From positions 558,001-622,000 of the forward strand of contig NZ_CP127389.1 of the NCBI RefSeq assembly GCF_030271835.1: DNA of 64,000 nt. The letters are read 5' to 3'. The notes under the pieces were generated by a model. That model was not told the origin of the DNA, ran no database searches, and saw only the letters and a list, made by a program, of their open reading frames with translations. Of this stretch, positions 40,044-50,510 are shown one piece after another (the stretch's first letter is position 1; every line of letters starts with the position of its first letter). This DNA is from Proteus appendicitidis. GTDB taxonomy: Bacteria > Pseudomonadota > Gammaproteobacteria > Enterobacterales > Enterobacteriaceae. Position numbers and translations under genes: made by a program.

Positions 40044-43000
40044 CTATTGTGCCTGAACGCGTAATTCAGCAGATGAACGACGAGGATGACCAAGCAACGC
40101 ATTGACATCACTGGATTTTGGCTTAACTAACTTGAAGTGTTGTGACCAATATTCCCACTGTGAAAGTAATCTTTCTCCTTGCTGGGAGCCTGTGAGTCTG
40201 ACATGTTCTGCAATCATGCCACGTAGATGTTCAGCGAGAATGGCAAAGGATGCAACTGGGAGCAACTCAATCGATGACGTGTTGATCCGTTGTGATAACG
40301 TGAGATCTTCATCTAATAGATAGGCAAATCCCCCCGTCATTCCCGCACCAAAGTTAATCCCTGTTTTACCCAGAACGCAGACAATACCGCCCGTCATATA
40401 TTCACAGCCGTTATCACCAACGCCTTCAACGACAGCAATTGCGCCAGAGTTTCTGACGGCAAAACGTTCGCCAGCCAATCCAGAGGCATAGAGTTTTCCG
40501 CCTGTTGCGCCATAAAGGCAGGTATTACCCATAATGGTTGCATGATGACTTTTAAATGCAGAGCCAACGGGTGGCGAAATTACAATACGACCTCCTGCCA
40601 TGCCTTTGCCTACATAATCATTAGCATCACCCACTAAGGTTAATTCAACACCTTGTGCATTCCATACACCAAAGCTTTGCCCCGCAGTTCCCGTAAAATT
40701 GAGTTTTATAGGTGTTGCAGATAACCCATTCTCGCCATATTTCTTAGCAATAATGCCAGATAATGTAGCTCCTACAGAGCGGTCTGTATTACGAATATCA
40801 AAATAGCATGTTTGGCTTTTTTGTTGTTCAACAGCATCACGAGTTTGAGCTACGATATGCTGATTTAATTCGCCTTTATCATAAGTATTATTATTTTCCT
40901 GACAATAAAGCACATTGCCTGATGGTGATGTCGCGATTTCTAATAATCCACCCAAAGAGAGTTTTTGCTGTTTACTACTCACACCTTCTAGACATGAAAG
41001 CAGATCGGTTCGACCGATTAAATCTGTGATTTTTCTTACGCCAAGTAATGCCATTAACTCACGAGTTTCTTGCGCAATAAAACGGAAGTAGTTAATAACG
41101 CGTTCTGGTAATCCGTGATAATGGTGACGACGAAGCGTTTCATCTTGAGTTGCAACACCCATTGCACAATTATTTAAATGGCAAATGCGTAGATATTTGC
41201 AGCCTAATGCCACCATAGGACCAGTACCAAAACCAAAACTCTCTGCACCTAAAATTGCTGCTTTAATAATATCTAGACCGGTTTTTAATCCACCATCGAC
41301 TTGCAAACGAATTTTATGACGTAGACTATTTGCCACTAATGCTTGTTGAGTTTCAACTAAGCCCAGCTCCCACGGGCTACCTGCATATTTTACAGAAGTT
41401 AAAGGGCTTGCACCTGTGCCGCCGTCATAACCTGCAATGGTTATCAAATCTGCGTAAGCTTTGGCAACACCAGTAGCAATAGTGCCCACACCTGGCTCTG
41501 ACACGAGTTTTACAGAAATCAGTGCCGTTGGATTGATCTGTTTTAAATCGAAAATAAGCTGTGCTAAATCTTCAATAGAGTAGATATCGTGATGAGGTGG
41601 CGGTGATATTAGGGTAACACCGGGTACGGCATAACGCAGTTGCGCAATATAAGGCGTCACTTTATCGCCGGGAAGTTGTCCGCCTTCACCGGGTTTTGCC
41701 CCTTGTGCGACTTTGATTTGTAAAACATCGGCACTCATGAGATAAGAAGGTGTCACGCCAAAACGACCCGACGCAATTTGTTTAATGCGTGAGACTTTAT
41801 TAGTCCCGTAACGAGCTGGATCTTCGCCACCTTCGCCTGAATTTGAAAATCCCCCCAATGTATTCATCGCTTGCGCAAGCGCTTCATGAGCCTCTCGGCT
41901 TAGCGCTCCGATTGACATTGCGGCAGTATCAAAGCGTTTAAATAATTCTGTTTCAGGTTCAACTTTTTCAATCGAGATAGGCGTTGTCTTGTTATTGAGA
42001 ACTAACATATCGCGTAAGGTTGTAATTGGACGCTGTTGCACAAGGTTTGCATAATGCTGATAGTCGGCATATTCCCCGCTATTTACGGCTTTTTGTAGTG
42101 CTTGCACGACATCAGGGTTATAGGCGTGGTATTCCCCTTTATGGGCGTATTTTAATAAACCACCCGCGTCTAAAGGATGGCGAGTTAACCAAGCCCGCTT
42201 AGACAAATTAAATAAATCGTGTTCAAAATCGCTAAAATCGGCACCATTAATCCGATTATCAACGCCCGCAAAACAGAGTTCGACAACGCTATCATTTAAT
42301 CCAACAGCTTCAAAAAGTTGAGAGCAACGGTAAGAAGCAACAGTTGAAATGCCCATTTTGGACATGATCTTATACAAGCCTTTATTTATGCCGTTACGGT
42401 AATTGAGCATCACTTGGGCATAGCTTGCTTGCAGGATTTTTTTATCAACACGTTGCGCTAAAGATTCATAAGCAAGATAAGGATAAATAGCAGTAGCACC
42501 AAATCCGAGTAATACGGCGAAATGGTGAGGATCACGAGCACTTGCCGTTTCTACAATGATATTGGCATCACAACGTAAGTTATTATCTACCAACGCTTTT
42601 TGTACGGCGCCAACTGCCATAGGAGCAGGAATAGGCAATCGCTCTTTAGTGATATTTCTATCTGATAATACCAATAATACAGCACCACGGTGAACTTCCT
42701 GTTGTGCTTTTGCGCATAATTGGCGTAACGCTGTTTCTAAATTGCATTCTGTTGGTTGATAAGTGATATCAAGATGAACAGATTGGTAATAAGGATTTTC
42801 TTGATTAATAAGCTGTTGGAAGTCGCTATAAAGCAAAATAGGCGATTTAAAACTCAGCCGATGTGCTTGTCCCTCCGCTTCACAAAACACATTCATCTCG
42901 CGTCCAATGCAAGTCGCTAAAGACATGACATGTGCTTCTCTTAATGGATCTATAGGAGGATTTGTTACTTGCGCAAATTTTTGTCTGAAATAATCATAAA

Positions 43001-44504
43001 TAAGGCGAGGGCGTTGAGAAAGTACAGCAAATGGGGTGTCATCACCCATTGAACCTGTGGCTTCTTGCCCGTTTTCTGCAAGCACATGTAAAATGCTTTC
43101 AAGCTCTTCTTGGCTATAGGCAAATTGTTTTTGATACGTGGCTAATAAAGCGTCATCAAAGGCGCGTTGTCCTGTGGCTTGTTGTTCTGGTAACTCTTCA
43201 AACGGTGTTAATCGTTTAACATTGCGCTCTAGCCACAGTTTATAAGGATGGCGTCTTTTTAAATCTTCATCCGTTTCGGCAGAATGCAAAATACGCCCAT
43301 GATGCGTATCGATAACCATTAACTCGCCGGGGCCGATGCGTCCTTTTTCTCGCACTTCATCAGGTTGATAATCCCAAATACCAATTTCAGAAGCACAAGT
43401 GATGATGTTATCTGTGGTGATAACGTAGCGAGCAGGGCGCAAACCATTTCTATCTAGCGTACATGCGGCATAACGACCATCTGATAACACAATGCCCGCA
43501 GGGCCATCCCAAGGCTCCATATGCATTGAGTTAAAATCAAAAAAGGCACGAAGATCTTCATCCATTTGTGGATTATTTTGCCATGCAGGTGGCACTAACA
43601 ATCGCATTGCGCGAACAATATCCATACCGCCATTGAGAAAAAGTTCTAGCATATTGTCGAGTGAACTTGAATCGGAGCCACTTTCATTGACAAAAGGAGC
43701 AGCACTTTGTAAATCAGGAATAAGTGGAGTATGGAATTTATAGGCACGCGCTTTGGCCCATTGGCGATTACCTGTGATGGTATTAATTTCACCGTTATGT
43801 GCTAAATAACGAAAAGGTTGTGCAAGTGGCCATCTAGGAGTGGTATTAGTTGAAAAACGCTGGTGGAATAAACAAATTGAAGATTCCATACGAAGATCAG
43901 CAAGATCGGTAAAAAAACGCGGTAGATCGATGGCCATACAAAGACCTTTATAAACCGTAACCAAATTAGAAAGACTACAAATATAAAAATCATTGTCAGT
44001 AATGCGCTTTTCAATGCGTCTGCGGGCAACAAAGAGTCGTCTCTCAATATCACTTATCCGCCAGCCTGCGGGGGCATTAACAAAAACTTGTTCGATTAAA
44101 GGGAGAGAAGAAAGGGCAATGCTGCCTAAAATATCCGTGTTAATAGGCACTTTACGCCAACCAACAATGGAAAGCGTTTCACGTTGTAGTTCTTCTTCGA
44201 CAATGAGCCGACATTGTTTGGCGATATTGGGATCTTGGCTTAAAAATAGCATCCCGACGGCGTAATTTTTTGCTAGATGCCAGCCTTTTTCTTGTGCAAC
44301 TAATTGGAAAAAACGCTCTGGTTTTTGTAAGAGTAATCCGCACCCATCGCCGGTTTTACCATCAGAAAGAATCGCACCACGATGTTGCATTCTGGCAAGA
44401 CCATGTATGGCATTTCTGACAATCTTATGGCTGGCTTGCCCTTCAATATGCGCGATCAACCCAAATCCACAATTGTCTTTTTCCTGTGTCTTTTGATAGA
44501 GCAT
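40044..44504 (-). CDS. gltB: Glutamate synthase large (alpha) subunit
   Basis: 1486-aa subunit with an N-terminal glutaminase domain, central domain, FMN synthase domain and C-terminal GXGXG beta-helix domain. The first 11 residues form the propeptide, removed to expose the catalytic C12 (DNCGFGLIAH). The synthase domain has PPHHDIYSIEDLAQLI and the 3Fe-4S cysteines in CKYLRICHLNNCAMG. Length equals E. coli GltB. It is divergent from arcB across a 674-base gap. Confidence 0.97.
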   Translation of the reverse strand: MLYQKTQEKDNCGFGLIAHIEGQASHKIVRNAIHGLARMQHRGAILSDGKTGDGCGLLLQKPERFFQLVAQEKGWHLAKNYAVGMLFLSQDPNIAKQCRLIVEEELQRETLSIVGWRKVPINTDILGSIALSSLPLIEQVFVNAPAGWRISDIERRLFVARRRIEKRITDNDFYICSLSNLVTVYKGLCMAIDLPRFFTDLADLRMESSICLFHQRFSTNTTPRWPLAQPFRYLAHNGEINTITGNRQWAKARAYKFHTPLIPDLQSAAPFVNESGSDSSSLDNMLELFLNGGMDIVRAMRLLVPPAWQNNPQMDEDLRAFFDFNSMHMEPWDGPAGIVLSDGRYAACTLDRNGLRPARYVITTDNIITCASEIGIWDYQPDEVREKGRIGPGELMVIDTHHGRILHSAETDEDLKRRHPYKLWLERNVKRLTPFEELPEQQATGQRAFDDALLATYQKQFAYSQEELESILHVLAENGQEATGSMGDDTPFAVLSQRPRLIYDYFRQKFAQVTNPPIDPLREAHVMSLATCIGREMNVFCEAEGQAHRLSFKSPILLYSDFQQLINQENPYYQSVHLDITYQPTECNLETALRQLCAKAQQEVHRGAVLLVLSDRNITKERLPIPAPMAVGAVQKALVDNNLRCDANIIVETASARDPHHFAVLLGFGATAIYPYLAYESLAQRVDKKILQASYAQVMLNYRNGINKGLYKIMSKMGISTVASYRCSQLFEAVGLNDSVVELCFAGVDNRINGADFSDFEHDLFNLSKRAWLTRHPLDAGGLLKYAHKGEYHAYNPDVVQALQKAVNSGEYADYQHYANLVQQRPITTLRDMLVLNNKTTPISIEKVEPETELFKRFDTAAMSIGALSREAHEALAQAMNTLGGFSNSGEGGEDPARYGTNKVSRIKQIASGRFGVTPSYLMSADVLQIKVAQGAKPGEGGQLPGDKVTPYIAQLRYAVPGVTLISPPPHHDIYSIEDLAQLIFDLKQINPTALISVKLVSEPGVGTIATGVAKAYADLITIAGYDGGTGASPLTSVKYAGSPWELGLVETQQALVANSLRHKIRLQVDGGLKTGLDIIKAAILGAESFGFGTGPMVALGCKYLRICHLNNCAMGVATQDETLRRHHYHGLPERVINYFRFIAQETRELMALLGVRKITDLIGRTDLLSCLEGVSSKQQKLSLGGLLEIATSPSGNVLYCQENNNTYDKGELNQHIVAQTRDAVEQQKSQTCYFDIRNTDRSVGATLSGIIAKKYGENGLSATPIKLNFTGTAGQSFGVWNAQGVELTLVGDANDYVGKGMAGGRIVISPPVGSAFKSHHATIMGNTCLYGATGGKLYASGLAGERFAVRNSGAIAVVEGVGDNGCEYMTGGIVCVLGKTGINFGAGMTGGFAYLLDEDLTLSQRINTSSIELLPVASFAILAEHLRGMIAEHVRLTGSQQGERLLSQWEYWSQHFKLVKPKSSDVNALLGHPRRSSAELRVQAQ

Positions 44505-45178
44505 TTTTTTGCTTCCTACTTAGTTTACTGGGCGCCTCAAAAAAGAGCGCAAAAGGAACGTTTTGGCTCTAAGTATGTAGGTAAATTTATGGGTGCTCAG
44601 TCGGGTGATGTTGTGTTTGCCTAGCTTGGTGTGTTTTTTATATTGCTATGCAATGCCTTTTCAACTTATCGATAAATAAAAATCAGGTCAATGTGTAGGG
44701 ATATTTGACTGAGATAAAATAGATAAGGAATTTTTTATTTTAATATATTGATTAATAACTAAATTATTCTATTTTAAAATAGTATAGGAGTGATTTTTTA
44801 ATGTGAGCTATATCACTTTATTTGAGTGGTTTAGCTTTATCTCATCCTTTAATGATAAGAACAGCTAGTGAGTTATTCTGCTGAATATATTGATTTTGGA
44901 ATTTTATTGTTTTTATACATTTTGTATAAAAAAAGACAAATTGAATTTTTTTTAATAAGGTCTATTTATTGTTGATATTGCTATCGTTTATGTTGCTTGG
45001 TTTTGTATTATTTTCATGAATGCATGTGTTGTGAATAGATTCGTTGAGAGAAAATAGAGGGTGAAATCAAACAAAGTAATGAGAAATAAACACTCTTAGC
45101 AAGATTTCTGAATGTTCGCCACTGCGCCAATTCATTTTTGGGTTATCATTCCATAGATTCAATATATTGGAGTTTTCA
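44505..45178. promoter_or_regulatory. gltB-arcB divergent intergenic region
   Basis: 674 bases without a convincing gene; small frames here lack ribosome sites. Both divergent promoters must lie here. The region from about 44690 is very AT-rich. In E. coli, gltB control involves Lrp, IHF, CRP and ArgR, consistent with a long control region. The yhcC gene that lies between arcB and gltB in E. coli is absent. Confidence 0.5.
44802..44817. promoter_or_regulatory. Candidate CRP site, gltB upstream region
   Basis: TGTGAGCTATATCACT matches TGTGA-N6-TCACA at 9 of 10 positions. It is about 300 bases from gltB and 365 from arcB. Confidence 0.5.
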
Positions 45179-47515
45179 ATGAAATTGCTCAAAGGGCTTG
45201 CCCAATACTACGTTGACTTAATGATGAGGCTGGGGCTAATTCGCTTCTCATTATTGTTAGCTTCTGCATTAGTTGTTTTAGCGATGGTTGTTCAAATGGC
45301 GGTGACATTCTTGCTTGCAGGTGATGTTACCAGTATTGACCTTGTTCGCTCTATTTTCTTTGGGCTGATTATTACGCCTTGGGCTGTCTATTTTCTCTCT
45401 GTTGTGGTTGAACAACTTGAAGAGTCACGACGCCGTTTATCTCGTATGGTGGATAAACTCGGTGTAATGCGCCAGCGCGACTTAGAGCTTAACTCTCAAT
45501 TAAAAGAGAATATTGAGCAATTAAACTTGGAAATTCAAGAGCGTGAAAAAGTTGAAAAAGCGCACCTTGAACTACTAGAAAAACTAAAAAGTGAAATGAA
45601 GCGTCGTGAATTGACGCAAATCGAGCTTGAACAACAATCCTCACTTCTACGTTCATTCCTAGATGCCTCTCCTGACTTAGTGTATTACCGCAATGAAGAT
45701 AATGAATTTTCAGGATGTAACCGCGCGACGGAATTACTGACAGGTAAAAGTGAGAAGCAACTTATCGGTTTAACCCCACTTGATGTGTATGACGAAGATA
45801 TTGCTGCAAAAGTGATGGAAACGGATGAAAAAGTCTTCCGTCATAATGTGTCACTCACTTATGAGCAGTGGTTAGTTTATCCTGATGGTCGCAAGGCTTG
45901 TTTTGAACTACGCAAAGTGCCGTTTTATGATCGTATTGGTAAACGCCATGGCTTAATGGGCTTTGGACGTGACATTACAGAGCGTAAGCGCTATCAAGAC
46001 GCGTTAGAGAACGCGAGCCGTGATAAAACCACCTTTATCTCAACAATCAGCCATGAATTGCGTACACCGCTAAATGGTATTGTTGGATTAAGCCGTATTT
46101 TATTGGATACCGAACTTTCACCAGAACAACTCAATTACTTAAAAACGATCCATGTGAGTGCGATTACGTTAGGGAATATTTTCAATGATGTGATTGAGAT
46201 GGACAAAATTGAGCGTAGAAAAATTCAGTTAGATAATCAGCCCATTGACTTCACGGAATTTATTTCTGATTTAGAAAACCTGTCTGGGCTGTTAGTACAG
46301 CCAAAAGGATTGAAATTCACACTCGAAGCAGAAGAAACGCTACCGCACAAGATAACCTCTGATGGAACTCGATTACGCCAGATTTTATGGAATCTCATTG
46401 GTAATGCGGTGAAATTTACCCAAGAAGGTGAAATCAAAGTACGTATTTGGCAAGAAGCGCCAGATAAGTTGTTCTTTGAAGTGAAAGATAGCGGAATTGG
46501 CATTCCAAAAAGTGAGCTTGAGAAGATCTTTGCCATGTACTATCAAGTCAATGATAGTCAAGGTGGTCGTTCTGCAACGGGAACGGGTATCGGGCTTGCG
46601 GTCTCAAAACGCCTAGCACAGCATATGGGCGGTGATATTCGTGTTGAGAGTGAGTTAGGTGAGGGTTCTACCTTTACGCTCTCTATCGTCGCTCCTGCGA
46701 TTGAAGAGCGCCACGATATCGAAAGTGATGATGAACTATTATTACCCGCTTTAAATATTCTGCTTGTTGAAGATATTGAACTTAACGTGATTGTTGCCTG
46801 CTCTGTTTTAGAAAAACTGGGTAATACCGTTGATGTCGCAATGACAGGGCAAGAAGCGCTATCGATGTTTAAGCCGGATGAATATGATTTAGTGCTATTA
46901 GATATTCAACTACCGGATATGACTGGGTTCGATATTTCAAGAAAATTACGCAAAGAATTCGACAGTAATGAACTTCCCCCTCTTATCGCTTTAACAGCAA
47001 ATGTTTTGAAAGATAAAAAAGAGTATTTAGATGCGGGAATGAATGATGTGCTAAGCAAACCACTTTCTGTGGATGCACTTACCGCGATTATCAATAAATT
47101 CTGGGGTGATGGTGCGGTTTCTGTGCCATGTAATGAGTCATCGGAATTGTTGAATAAAAATGAAGAATTATTAGATATAGACATGCTGAATCAATACATC
47201 GAACTTGTCGGACCTCAATTAATCACTGATGGTCTAGATGTTTTTGAAAAGATGATGCCTAGTTATATGTCAGTCCTTGAATCTAACTTAACAGCTCGTG
47301 ATGAGAAGGGGATTTCAGAGGAAGGACATAAAATTAAAGGGGCTGCGGGTTCTATTGGTTTAAAACATTTACAGCAACTCGCTAAACAAATCCAATCATC
47401 GGAATTACCAGCTTGGTGGGACAATGTGCAAGAGTGGGTAGATGAGTTAGAAAGAGATTGGAGAAAGGATGTGGAAAGTTTAAGAAACTGGTTATCAGAC
47501 GCTAGAAAAAAATAA
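45179..47515 (+). CDS. arcB: ArcB, anaerobic redox sensor kinase
   Basis: 778-aa hybrid histidine kinase that senses the quinone pool and phosphorylates ArcA. Two N-terminal membrane segments (about 22-48 and 57-77) are followed by a coiled coil, a PAS domain carrying redox cysteines C180 and C241, the kinase with H292 (ISHELRTPLNG), a receiver with D575 (LVLLDIQLPD), and the Hpt domain with H717 (EEGHKIKGAAGS). All match E. coli within one position. The frame opens at 45167, but the ATG at 45179 has the GGAG site and the family start. The last two lysine codons overlap the terminator of arcZ on the other strand. Confidence 0.97.
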   Translation: MKLLKGLAQYYVDLMMRLGLIRFSLLLASALVVLAMVVQMAVTFLLAGDVTSIDLVRSIFFGLIITPWAVYFLSVVVEQLEESRRRLSRMVDKLGVMRQRDLELNSQLKENIEQLNLEIQEREKVEKAHLELLEKLKSEMKRRELTQIELEQQSSLLRSFLDASPDLVYYRNEDNEFSGCNRATELLTGKSEKQLIGLTPLDVYDEDIAAKVMETDEKVFRHNVSLTYEQWLVYPDGRKACFELRKVPFYDRIGKRHGLMGFGRDITERKRYQDALENASRDKTTFISTISHELRTPLNGIVGLSRILLDTELSPEQLNYLKTIHVSAITLGNIFNDVIEMDKIERRKIQLDNQPIDFTEFISDLENLSGLLVQPKGLKFTLEAEETLPHKITSDGTRLRQILWNLIGNAVKFTQEGEIKVRIWQEAPDKLFFEVKDSGIGIPKSELEKIFAMYYQVNDSQGGRSATGTGIGLAVSKRLAQHMGGDIRVESELGEGSTFTLSIVAPAIEERHDIESDDELLLPALNILLVEDIELNVIVACSVLEKLGNTVDVAMTGQEALSMFKPDEYDLVLLDIQLPDMTGFDISRKLRKEFDSNELPPLIALTANVLKDKKEYLDAGMNDVLSKPLSVDALTAIINKFWGDGAVSVPCNESSELLNKNEELLDIDMLNQYIELVGPQLITDGLDVFEKMMPSYMSVLESNLTARDEKGISEEGHKIKGAAGSIGLKHLQQLAKQIQSSELPAWWDNVQEWVDELERDWRKDVESLRNWLSDARKK

Positions 47516-47620
47516 CCCCAACCGAAGGTTGGGGTGCGCGAATACTGCGCCAACACCAGGGAAACTTTTCTATCCGCTTTTTTTGATTCTCATTACATAG
47601 GCGAATAGGATGAAACTATT
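47506..47620 (-). ncRNA. arcZ: ArcZ small regulatory RNA
   Basis: Read on the minus strand, 47564-47531 contains the conserved ArcZ core, beginning TTTCCCTGGTGTTGGCGCAG, identical as far as I recall to the E. coli processed 3' form that binds Hfq and activates rpoS. A GC-rich hairpin (ACCCCAACC / GGTTGGGGT) and a run of seven Ts end it near 47506. The 5' end near 47620 is inferred from a -10-like TATGAT (47632-47627) and the ~120-nt E. coli length. The location between arcB and elbB is the same as in E. coli, where ArcA represses arcZ and ArcZ lowers arcB mRNA. Confidence 0.92.
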
Positions 47621-47752
47621 CCATACATCATACAAGCAACAAAATAGCAAAGATAAGTTTTTTTGTTACAAGAAACATTTAAATATGTGATGCCGATTGG
47701 TGTTTACACCTATAAATGGGTAACTAGTAATCTACTACAAACGGAGAAAGAT

Positions 47753-48403
47753 ATGAAATCAATTGCGGTAATTTTAAGTGGCTGTGGTGTATTTGATGGG
47801 AGCGAAATCCATGAATCAGTGCTCACAATGCTTGCTTTAAGCCAAAATAATGCTGAAGTTCATTATTTTTCACCTAATGATTTACAACCAACTGTAATTA
47901 ATCATATTACAGGTGAAGAAAAATCAGAAAAAAGGAATATGATGGAGGAATCTGCTCGTATTTCTCGTGGAAAAATCTCCCCTTTATCAGAAGCAAAGGC
48001 TGAAAACTTTGATGCTGTCATTATTCCTGGTGGCTTTGGTGCGGCGAAGAATTTATGCAATTTCGCCACAAAAGGAAGTGACTGTGAAATTAACAAAGAT
48101 CTCTTAAGATTTGTACAAGCAATGCATCAGCAAAATAAGCCATTAGGGCTAATATGTATTGCACCTGTAATGTTACCAAAAATGTTAAATGCTCCAGTGA
48201 AATTAACAATTGGAAACGACGCAGAAACAGCGCGTGCAATTGAAAAAATGGGCGGTATACATATAGATTGTCCGGTTGATGATATTGTTGTTGATGAAAA
48301 ATACCGTGTTGTCACAACCCCTGCTTATATGCTTGCACAATCTATTGCACAAGCACAGGTCGGTATTGAGAAACTGGTTAAGAAAGTCCTTGAGATGGCA
48401 TAA
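47753..48403 (+). CDS. elbB: ElbB, DJ-1/PfpI-family isoprenoid/glyoxalase-like protein
   Basis: 216-aa protein of the DJ-1/PfpI superfamily. In E. coli ElbB (ElbA) has weak glyoxalase activity and was linked to isoprenoid synthesis. The nucleophile-elbow cysteine is C135 (LGLICIAPVM), with GGFGAAKNLCNFA before it. The frame opens at 47663, but the family start MKSIAVILSGCGVFDG at 47753 has a GGAGAAAG site. mtgA follows after 20 bases. Confidence 0.92.
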   Translation: MKSIAVILSGCGVFDGSEIHESVLTMLALSQNNAEVHYFSPNDLQPTVINHITGEEKSEKRNMMEESARISRGKISPLSEAKAENFDAVIIPGGFGAAKNLCNFATKGSDCEINKDLLRFVQAMHQQNKPLGLICIAPVMLPKMLNAPVKLTIGNDAETARAIEKMGGIHIDCPVDDIVVDEKYRVVTTPAYMLAQSIAQAQVGIEKLVKKVLEMA

Positions 48404-48423
48404 ATAGTAGGTAAAAACAGCAG

Positions 48424-49122
48424 ATGGTACTGGTGAGAAAGTTAAAGAAACTATTAATTATTTTAATTGCTTTATGGCTGTTAACAGTTGTGCTGTTTTC
48501 TTTTTTGCCCGTGCCTTTTTCTGCTGTGATGGTTCAAAGACAAATTTCTGCTTGGAGTGAGTTTGATTTCTCTTATGTATCACATTCCACTTGGGTAAGT
48601 GAAGAAGAGATAGCTTCTGTGATGTATTTAGCCGTTATTGCCTCTGAAGATCAAAATTTCCCCAAACATTGGGGCTTTGATTTTGATGCTATTGAGAAAG
48701 TTTTCAAAAAAAATCATAACAACGGGAAAACATTACGTGGTGCATCGACTATTTCTCAGCAAACGGTCAAAAATCTCTTTTTATGGGATGGTCGTAGTTG
48801 GATAAGAAAAGGGCTTGAGACGGGAATGACGCCCGTTGTGGAGCTTATTTGGTCAAAAAAACGTATTTTAACGGTGTATCTGAATATTGTTGAATTTGGC
48901 GATGGGATCTTCGGTGTAGAGCAGGCATCTCAACACTATTTTAGAAAGCCAGCGAAACAACTTACAAGTCATGAAGCTGCATTATTAGCTGCAGTATTAC
49001 CTAATCCGCATATTTATCACGTAAATAAACCTTCTGCTTATACCCTAAAACGGCAACAGTGGATCTTAAATCAGATGCGGTTAATGGGTGGAATATCCTT
49101 TTTAAAGAAAAACAATTTGTAA
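48424..49122 (+). CDS. mtgA: MtgA, monofunctional peptidoglycan glycosyltransferase
   Basis: 232-aa GT51 enzyme that polymerises lipid II into glycan strands at the divisome. One N-terminal transmembrane segment (about 10-30) is followed by the catalytic motif with E75 ([16 protein letters not shown]), [15 protein letters not shown], and [14 protein letters not shown]. It forms a probable operon with elbB and ends 5 bases from the convergent ureR stop. Confidence 0.95.
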   Translation: MVLVRKLKKLLIILIALWLLTVVLFSFLPVPFSAVMVQRQISAWSEFDFSYVSHSTWVSEEEIASVMYLAVIASEDQNFPKHWGFDFDAIEKVFKKNHNNGKTLRGASTISQQTVKNLFLWDGRSWIRKGLETGMTPVVELIWSKKRILTVYLNIVEFGDGIFGVEQASQHYFRKPAKQLTSHEAALLAAVLPNPHIYHVNKPSAYTLKRQQWILNQMRLMGGISFLKKNNL

Positions 49123-49127
49123 CACTT

Positions 49128-50018
49128 TTATAAGATTGGAAACACTTTATTTTCTGGCTCTGCAATTTTTTCTGACATTTTGTTTATTGTCGATGGATCA
49201 TTAGCTTGACGAGATTGAATACGAAACTGTGACGGCGTCATGCCGTATTTACGTTTAAAGGCATCACAAAAATAAGCATTACTGCCAAATCCACAACGAT
49301 GGCTGATTTGAAATACCGAGTAATTAGAGAATGTAAGGTAGTTTAAGGCGATCCCCATTCTGACATCTAATAGCAATTGGCAGAATGAAACCCCTTCTTT
49401 ATTTAAATGCCGACGTAATGTCGATGGCGTCGTAAACAATGTTTTTGCGACATCGTCTAAATGCCATTTTCGTTGTGGATCTTGTGTTATTAAATGTGTA
49501 ATCGCCTGATTTTTCGGTTCATCATAGTTAAAACGAAAGATATTTAGAATATCCACACCAGCCTGATACACCGCCATTAAAATAAAGAACAAACACTGCT
49601 GCATAAACATGGTTTCTTGTGATGGAGAGCCATGTGGTAGCGGTAAACACTGTTTTAAAATTCCAAAATTACTTTTTATTACTTCAGGAGTCGATAAATG
49701 GTAAGAAGGAAGATGGCTTGTTAGTGGCGAGCTAGATTTAATGAAAGGCTTTAATAAAGAGAAAACAGATTGAAGCTCTGTTTCACATAACACAAGCGTG
49801 TGTAGTTCAATAGATTTATGCGTAAATTGGCTGACAATATCGCAAGAAACTTGACTGTATTTCGGAATAATCAGCGTTAAATGGCTAGATACATCAATAG
49901 TTTGTCCATTGATGCAAATTGTACCTTTTGCGCCACTAACCATCGCTATCATCGGGTTTTCGATGTAAAACGTTTTTAAAGATATTTGGTTAGAGGACAG
50001 GATGTGTTTGTATTCCAT
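49128..50018 (-). CDS. ureR: UreR, urea-responsive AraC-type activator of urease
   Basis: 296-aa AraC/XylS regulator. The C-terminal double helix-turn-helix is clear (about residues 165-270; [21 protein letters not shown] and [32 protein letters not shown]). The N-terminal half is the urea-sensing region. Its position, divergent from ureD, matches the inducible Proteus urease locus, where UreR with urea activates both its own promoter and that of ureD. P. mirabilis UreR is 293 aa by memory. Confidence 0.95.
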   Translation of the reverse strand: MEYKHILSSNQISLKTFYIENPMIAMVSGAKGTICINGQTIDVSSHLTLIIPKYSQVSCDIVSQFTHKSIELHTLVLCETELQSVFSLLKPFIKSSSPLTSHLPSYHLSTPEVIKSNFGILKQCLPLPHGSPSQETMFMQQCLFFILMAVYQAGVDILNIFRFNYDEPKNQAITHLITQDPQRKWHLDDVAKTLFTTPSTLRRHLNKEGVSFCQLLLDVRMGIALNYLTFSNYSVFQISHRCGFGSNAYFCDAFKRKYGMTPSQFRIQSRQANDPSTINKMSEKIAEPENKVFPIL

Positions 50019-50510
50019 GATCTCCGATATACCGTAGGCAAGTTAAGCATCAATCTTGCTTAAATGAACAATACTCAAAATTAGCTCATTTGTTGTATAA
50101 ATTAATAAGCCACGTCTAGAATAATAATAGAGAGTTTATTCTAATTTAAACAGGTGTTGTCATGCAAAGCAGAATCAGCATGCAGCAGAATATAATCTTG
50201 TTGATAAAACATGACAATATAGATATTTGCTCATTTTTTATATTTATTTTAAACAGTGTTATTTTTTCTAAATAAATTGTTATTTATTCAAAACGCATTT
50301 TTCGTAATAAGGTGTAGAATCGCGCGTCACAGACGAAGGAGATTATCCTGTTCTTAGGATATTACTGTTTGTCTTTTATCCACACCCTATCCAACATTCA
50401 TTAGCTTATTTTCTATTTGATTTTGAATGATTCATCTTATGGATAGCGCTGTATGTATTCACGTATTTTCCTGATTTATTGATAATTTTGCCGAGTTGGC
50501 AGGAGTGAGT
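50019..50510. promoter_or_regulatory. ureR-ureD divergent control region
   Basis: 492 AT-rich bases hold both promoters. For ureD, an extended -10 (TG-TAGAAT, hexamer 50315-50320) is the best candidate. For UreR, the sequence AATATCTATATTG (minus strand, 50227-50215) fits the published binding consensus, as I recall it, at 12 of 13 positions; TCTAAATAAATTG (50268-50280 region) is a weaker candidate for the ureD side. Poly-A/T tracts, targets of H-NS repression in P. mirabilis, are abundant. Confidence 0.5.

Noticed and set aside
44382..44624. 80-codon plus-strand frame at the gltB start
   Set aside because: It is mostly antisense to the gltB N-terminus, and no ribosome site or conserved protein was seen.
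47515..47535. Stem-loop after arcB as a terminator of arcB
   Set aside because: The T run lies on the minus-strand side only. It belongs to arcZ, whose conserved core adjoins it.
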